64,000 nucleotides of DNA, taken from Bog-756 sp963830165 (GTDB lineage Bacteria > Actinomycetota > Acidimicrobiia > Acidimicrobiales > RAAP-2). Below the pieces are notes generated by a model that was not told the DNA's origin, ran no database searches, and saw only the letters and a list, made by a program, of their open reading frames with translations. Positions 60,330-64,000 of this stretch are shown here, piece by piece. Every line of letters starts with the position of its first letter. Position 1 is the stretch's first letter. The position numbers and the translations under genes were made by a program. The stretch lies in NCBI GenBank assembly GCA_963830165.1, contig CAWHKZ010000004.1, positions 70,778 through 134,777 on the forward strand, in the 5' to 3' direction.

Positions 60330-61584
60330 TCAGCACGGGGCGAAGGCCACGGGCAGGGTGACCGGCGACCGGAACGCCAGTCCCCGGATGTGGGGCTCCT
60401 CGTCGCCCTCCGGGGCGAGCTCGAGGTCGGGCAGGCGGTCGAACAGCGTGTCGACGGCCACCCGGGCCTCCATGCGGGCCAGGTGCATCCCGAGGCAGAC
60501 GTGGACGCCGAAGCCGAAGCCGACGCTCTGGCGCGACGGGCGGGCGAGGTCGAACTCGTCGGGGCGCTCGTACTTGCGCTCGTCCCGGTTGGCCGACCCG
60601 AGGAGCAGGCCGACGTCGGCGCCCGCGGTGACCGGCACGCCGGCGAGCTCGCCGTCGCGGGTGGCGCGGCGCAGGATCACCGTCACCGGCGGCTCCCAGC
60701 GGATCCCCTCCTCGAAGGCCACCGGCAGGAGCGACCGGTCCTCGCGCGACCGCACGGAGCTGGTCGGGATTGGTCAGCAGCGCGAACAGCAGGTTGCCCG
60801 ACGCCCGGTAGGTGGTCTCCACGCCGGCGGGCAGCAGGAGCCGGAGGAAGGAGAAGATCTCCTCGTCGTCGAGCCGTCGGCCGTCGACCTCGGCGGCCAC
60901 CAGGTCGCTGATCAGGTCGTCGGCCGGCCGCCTGCGCCGGTCGGCCAGCACCTCGGCGAAGTACTCCCGCAGTGCGGCCGAGGCGGCCATCCCCCGCTCC
61001 CAGTTGGCGCTGACGCTGGTGATCTCGACGGCCCAGCGCTGGAAGACCGGGAAGTCCGACCTCGGCAGGCCGAGGATCCGGGCGATCACCTGGACCGGGA
61101 AGTTGAAGGTGAGCTCGCGGACGAGGTCGGCCGAGCCCCGGCCCGAGAAGCCGTCGATCAGCTCGTCGACCACGGTGCGGACGAGGCCCCCCTCCCACCG
61201 TTCCAGCACCTTGGTCCGGAAGGTCGGCGAGACGAGGGCCCGGTGGAGCCGGTGCTCGGGCTCGTCCATCTGGAGGATGGTCCGGCCCATGACCGCCCCC
61301 ATGATCCCCTCGTAGACGGTCGACGAGTACAGGTCGTCGTCGCGCAGCACCTGGACGACCTCGTCGAAGCCGAACACGGTGACCGGTGGCGGCCGGTCCG
61401 GATCGGCGTCCGGCAGGCCGTTGCCGAGGTCGACCGGCCCGGAATGGACGGCGGCGACGCGCCGCAGCTCGGCCATCCGCGGATAGGGATCGCGGATGTC
61501 ACCCGACACCGTGTCCTGGAGCTCGAAGGGATCGAAGGGGACCGTCGTCGCCCCCTCGGCCCTCTCCCCCGGTTGTGTCTCCAT
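60330..61584 (-). pseudogene. Cytochrome P450, frameshifted near 60741-60752
   Basis: The start is ATG 61584. The first part carries the P450 fold through the I-helix LLLPAGVETTYRASGNLLF (AGxET motif) and TNPDQLRAV, after which the frame breaks. The next frame continues with VAFEEGIRWEPP (ExxR) and the heme loop FGFGVHVCLGMHLARMEARV, where Cys is the iron ligand, ending at 60330. Removing one base near 60741-60752 gives 417 residues, the usual length. It resembles CYP of steroid/terpene-active actinobacterial families, probably an alkyl or steroid hydroxylase. No ferredoxin gene is adjacent. Confidence 0.85.
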
Positions 61585-61684
61585 CGTCCTTCCCCTCCCG
61601 GGACCGGCGGTCCCGATCATCCTGCGTCCTGCGTGCCTGCACCCGCTCCACGCACACCCGCTCCACCTGAACGCTGGCGCCCGC

Positions 61685-62761
61685 TCAGGCGCCGATGAGC
61701 TCCCCGGCCACCTGGTGCCACCGGTGGGCGCTGCCCCCCATGAGCACCTCGTTCTGCTTGGCCCGCTTGAACAGGAAGTGGGCGTCGTTGGCCCAGGTGA
61801 AGCCGACGCCGCCGTGGACCTGGATGTCGTCCCCGGTGACCCGCACGGCGGTCTCGGCGGCGTAGGCGGCGGCCATCGCCGCGGCACGGGCCCGGTCGGG
61901 GTCCCCGGTGTCCGAGGCCCAGGCGGCGAAGTGCACGCCCACCCGCGCCATCTCCAGCGAGTGGAACATGTCGACGATGCGGTGCTTCACGGACTGGAAG
62001 GTGGCGATCGGCCGGTCGAAGACCACCCGTTCCTTCGCGAACTCGACGGCCTCGTCCAGCGCCCGGTGGGACACCCCGACCAGCTCGGCCGAGAGCGCCA
62101 CGGCCACGTCGTCGAGCACCGCCCGCCACAGCCCGGTCTGGTCGCCCGTCGGTCCGAGCGGCTCGACGGGCTCGTCGTCGAGGACGAGGCGGGCGAGCTT
62201 GCGCGTCGGGTCGAGGTTGGGGACGACCTCGGCCTGCGGCGACGGCAGGAGGAACGAGCGGATGCCGTCCTCGGCCAGCGCCACCACGACGGCCCAGTCC
62301 GCGGTGTGCCCGTCGGCCACGATCGGCTTGGTGCCCGAGACGACCCAGCCCGACCCCTTGCGCCGGGCCCGGGCCCGTACCGTGGTGAGGGGATGACCGT
62401 GGCCCTGCTCGTGCAGGGCGACGGTGCCCCGGCGGCTCCCGTCGGCCAGGTCCTCCAGGAGCCCGTCGGCCCCGAGGGCCCGTGCGGCCAGGGTGGCGTA
62501 GACCGAGGACGAGAAGAACGGTCCGGGCAGCGGCACCCGGCCCATCTGCTCGAGCACGATGCACATCTCCAGGAGGCCTGCGCCCGACCCGGGCTGGAGC
62601 ATCCCCGTCCACCCGAGCTCCACCAGCCGGGCCCAGTGGCCGGCATCGACGCCGTCCGGGTCGTCGGCCAGTCGGCGCAACGCGGCGCCGTCGATCTCCT
62701 CCATGGCCCGACGGGCCACGTCCTGCAGGGCCAGCTGCTCCGCGTCGAACGTGAAATCCAC
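61685..62761 (-). CDS. Acyl-CoA dehydrogenase (partner-subunit type)
   Basis: The 358-residue protein starts at GTG 62761 behind GGGGAG. It has FTFDAEQLALQDVARRAME, LVELGWTGMLQP, and a C-terminal block FAKERVVFDRPIATFQSVKHRIVDMF with QVHGGVGFTWANDAHFLFKRAK. The flavin-binding middle region is short and divergent, as in the beta-type subunits of steroid alpha2beta2 ACADs (ChsE-like). Its likely partner is the divergent dehydrogenase at 62867. Confidence 0.88.
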   Translation of the reverse strand: MDFTFDAEQLALQDVARRAMEEIDGAALRRLADDPDGVDAGHWARLVELGWTGMLQPGSGAGLLEMCIVLEQMGRVPLPGPFFSSSVYATLAARALGADGLLEDLADGSRRGTVALHEQGHGHPLTTVRARARRKGSGWVVSGTKPIVADGHTADWAVVVALAEDGIRSFLLPSPQAEVVPNLDPTRKLARLVLDDEPVEPLGPTGDQTGLWRAVLDDVAVALSAELVGVSHRALDEAVEFAKERVVFDRPIATFQSVKHRIVDMFHSLEMARVGVHFAAWASDTGDPDRARAAAMAAAYAAETAVRVTGDDIQVHGGVGFTWANDAHFLFKRAKQNEVLMGGSAHRWHQVAGELIGA

Positions 62762-62838
62762 TGTGCACTCCCCCCGGCGCCGTCGGCGCCTCGGCACCAC
62801 CCCGGACGAGGCGCCACCTCCGATGACCCGTCAGTCTA

Positions 62839-62848
62839 GACAGGTGTC
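62839..62848. promoter_or_regulatory. Inverted repeat between divergent ACAD genes, possible operator
   Basis: GACA-GG-TGTC lies in the 105-bp gap between divergent starts, 19 bp before GTG 62867, and next to TAGCAT (62853-62858), a possible -10 box for the rightward gene. The half-sites are only 4 bp, so chance occurrence is possible. Confidence 0.35.
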
Positions 62849-62866
62849 CGGCTAGCATCTCGTTCC

Positions 62867-64000
62867 GTGGACTTCGCCCTGGCTCCCGAAGACGAAGCGT
62901 TCCGCGACGAGTTGCGTGCGTGGCTGGACGAGCACCTCGAACCGTTCCTGGCCAGCGAGGAGCTGGCCGACGACGGGGCGATGTCGACCGAGAAGGCCCA
63001 GCAGCGCCGGGCGTCCTGGCAGCGGGTGCTCAACGAGGGCCGCTGGGCGGCCGTGCACTGGCCCGTCGAGTACAACGGGCGCGCCGCCACGGCCATGCAG
63101 CGCATCATCTACTCCGAGGTGATGGCCGAGTACCGGACTCCGGGACTGGCCAACCCCAACGGGCTCTGGCAGATCGGGCCGATGATCATCGCGTGGGGCA
63201 CCGACGAGCAGAAGGCGCGCTGGCTCCCGTGCATCCTCGACGCCTCCGAGCACTGGTGTCAGGGCTTTTCCGAGCCCGACGCCGGCAACGACCTCGCCAA
63301 CCTGCGCACCACGGCCATCCGGGACGGCGACGACTACGTGGTCAACGGGCAGAAGATCTGGATCTCCACCGCCCATCTGGCCCGGTGGGGTCTCTTCCTG
63401 CTCCGCACCGACCCCACGGCCATCGAGCGGGGCGCCAAGCACGAGGGCATCACCGCCTTCATCGTCGACATGCACACCCCGGGCATCGATGTCCGCCCGA
63501 TACGCGACATGACCGGCGAGGAGATGTTCAACGAGGTCTACTTCACCGACGCCCACCTGCCCCTCGACAGCCGCCTCGGTGGCGAGGGCGAGGGCTGGAT
63601 GGTGGCCATGGGCACCCTCGGCCACGAGCGGGTGGGCATCGCCGGTCAGATCTCCAACCTGGCCGCCGACCTGCGGGCCATGGTCATGGCCGCCCGGTCG
63701 GTCAACCCCGACGCCCTCGAGGACCCGTCCATCCAGGAACGGCTGGCCCGGGCGTGGACCGACATCGAGCTGGCCCGGCTGCTCACCCTGCGGGCCCTGA
63801 GCAAGATCATCAAGGGCGAGAAGAACTGGCCCGAGGTCCCCTTCGCCAAGCTGCAGTGGTCGGAGCTGGCCCAGACCCTGGCCGACCTGGCCGTCGACCT
63901 GCTCGGCCCGGTGGGACTGCTGGCCCGGGGGGGACCCGACGCGGTCGACCGGGGCAAGTGGACCCGGCTCTACGCATTCCAGCGCTACAGCACCATCGGC
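62867..64000 (+). CDS. Acyl-CoA dehydrogenase, 3' end off the window
   Basis: 378 codons are present from GTG 62867. The canonical ACAD order is visible: DFALAPEDEAFRDELRAWLDEH, then FSEPDAGNDLANLRTTA (flavin/substrate loop), VNGQKIWISTAHLARWG, and EEMFNEVYFTDAHLPLD. The C-terminal flavin-domain helix with AFQRYSTIG has just begun at the right edge. It is likely the catalytic alpha subunit paired with the product of the divergent gene at 61685, for a bulky acyl-CoA. Confidence 0.92.
   Translation, partial: MDFALAPEDEAFRDELRAWLDEHLEPFLASEELADDGAMSTEKAQQRRASWQRVLNEGRWAAVHWPVEYNGRAATAMQRIIYSEVMAEYRTPGLANPNGLWQIGPMIIAWGTDEQKARWLPCILDASEHWCQGFSEPDAGNDLANLRTTAIRDGDDYVVNGQKIWISTAHLARWGLFLLRTDPTAIERGAKHEGITAFIVDMHTPGIDVRPIRDMTGEEMFNEVYFTDAHLPLDSRLGGEGEGWMVAMGTLGHERVGIAGQISNLAADLRAMVMAARSVNPDALEDPSIQERLARAWTDIELARLLTLRALSKIIKGEKNWPEVPFAKLQWSELAQTLADLAVDLLGPVGLLARGGPDAVDRGKWTRLYAFQRYSTIG

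Overview
The window is a GC-rich (about 70% by eye) bacterial chromosome segment from an actinomycete-type organism. Supporting signs are a GH15 trehalase-like enzyme, F420/deazaflavin-type oxidoreductases, a DUF2127 membrane protein, a fused LivH-LivM permease, leaderless promoters, GTG/TTG starts and 4-bp GTGA/ATGA gene overlaps. The many acyl-CoA/steroid-type catabolic genes fit a soil or marine Actinomycetota lineage such as Acidimicrobiia, but that placement is inference. I found no rRNA, CRISPR array, intact prophage or intact transposon. Three tRNAs are present: Val(GAC), Cys(GCA) and Leu(UAG).

Region 1 (1-5541): a GH15 glucosidase/trehalase running off the left edge, then a same-strand cluster of two VOC proteins, a cysteine-free peroxiredoxin-like protein, a 3-methyladenine DNA glycosylase and an F420-type NADP reductase. 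Region 2 (5506-9960): a leaderless GntR regulator with an ABC exporter whose permease is frameshifted in a run of eight G. An accessory scar follows. It holds a truncated integrase fused out of frame to the tail of a TacA/DUF1778 antitoxin, an intact TacT-like acetyltransferase toxin, and a second integrase relic beside tRNA-Val. Region 3 (10036-17671): housekeeping and assorted genes (DUF2127, phytanoyl-CoA dioxygenase, HAD phosphatase, glycosyltransferase, GlnD, L,D-transpeptidase).

Region 4 (17678-31158): an 11-gene minus-strand polysaccharide operon. In transcription order it is a methyltransferase-like protein, two glycosyltransferases, a second methyltransferase-like protein, a glycosyltransferase, ClpP, a Wzm-type permease, a Wzt-type ATPase with C-terminal glycan-binding domain, two more glycosyltransferases and an enoyl-CoA hydratase. 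The five glycosyltransferases fall into two paralogous types. A DUF4214-methyltransferase lies beyond the tRNA-Leu. The layout resembles ABC-exported, end-capped glycans, and the embedded ClpP is the oddest element.

Region 5 (31401-64000): catabolism. It contains a branched-chain-amino-acid-type ABC importer (SBP, fused LivHM, LivG, LivF), MaoC-type hydratases, enoyl-CoA hydratase, an acyl-CoA ligase, a FadE34-like double acyl-CoA dehydrogenase, a thioesterase and an LLM oxidoreductase. Further on are a drug-type ABC exporter followed by a PIG-L/SDR fusion and a zinc alcohol dehydrogenase, and a sugar kinase divergent from a 2-hydroxyacid dehydrogenase/DUF35/thiolase-like operon. The end holds a frameshifted cytochrome P450, a gluconate-dehydrogenase-subunit-3-like protein, a frameshifted GMC oxidoreductase, and two divergent acyl-CoA dehydrogenases. 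Together they suggest uptake and beta-oxidation-like breakdown of a steroid or other large acyl substrate. The three frameshifts are each repaired by removing one base, so sequencing error must be excluded before calling them pseudogenes.
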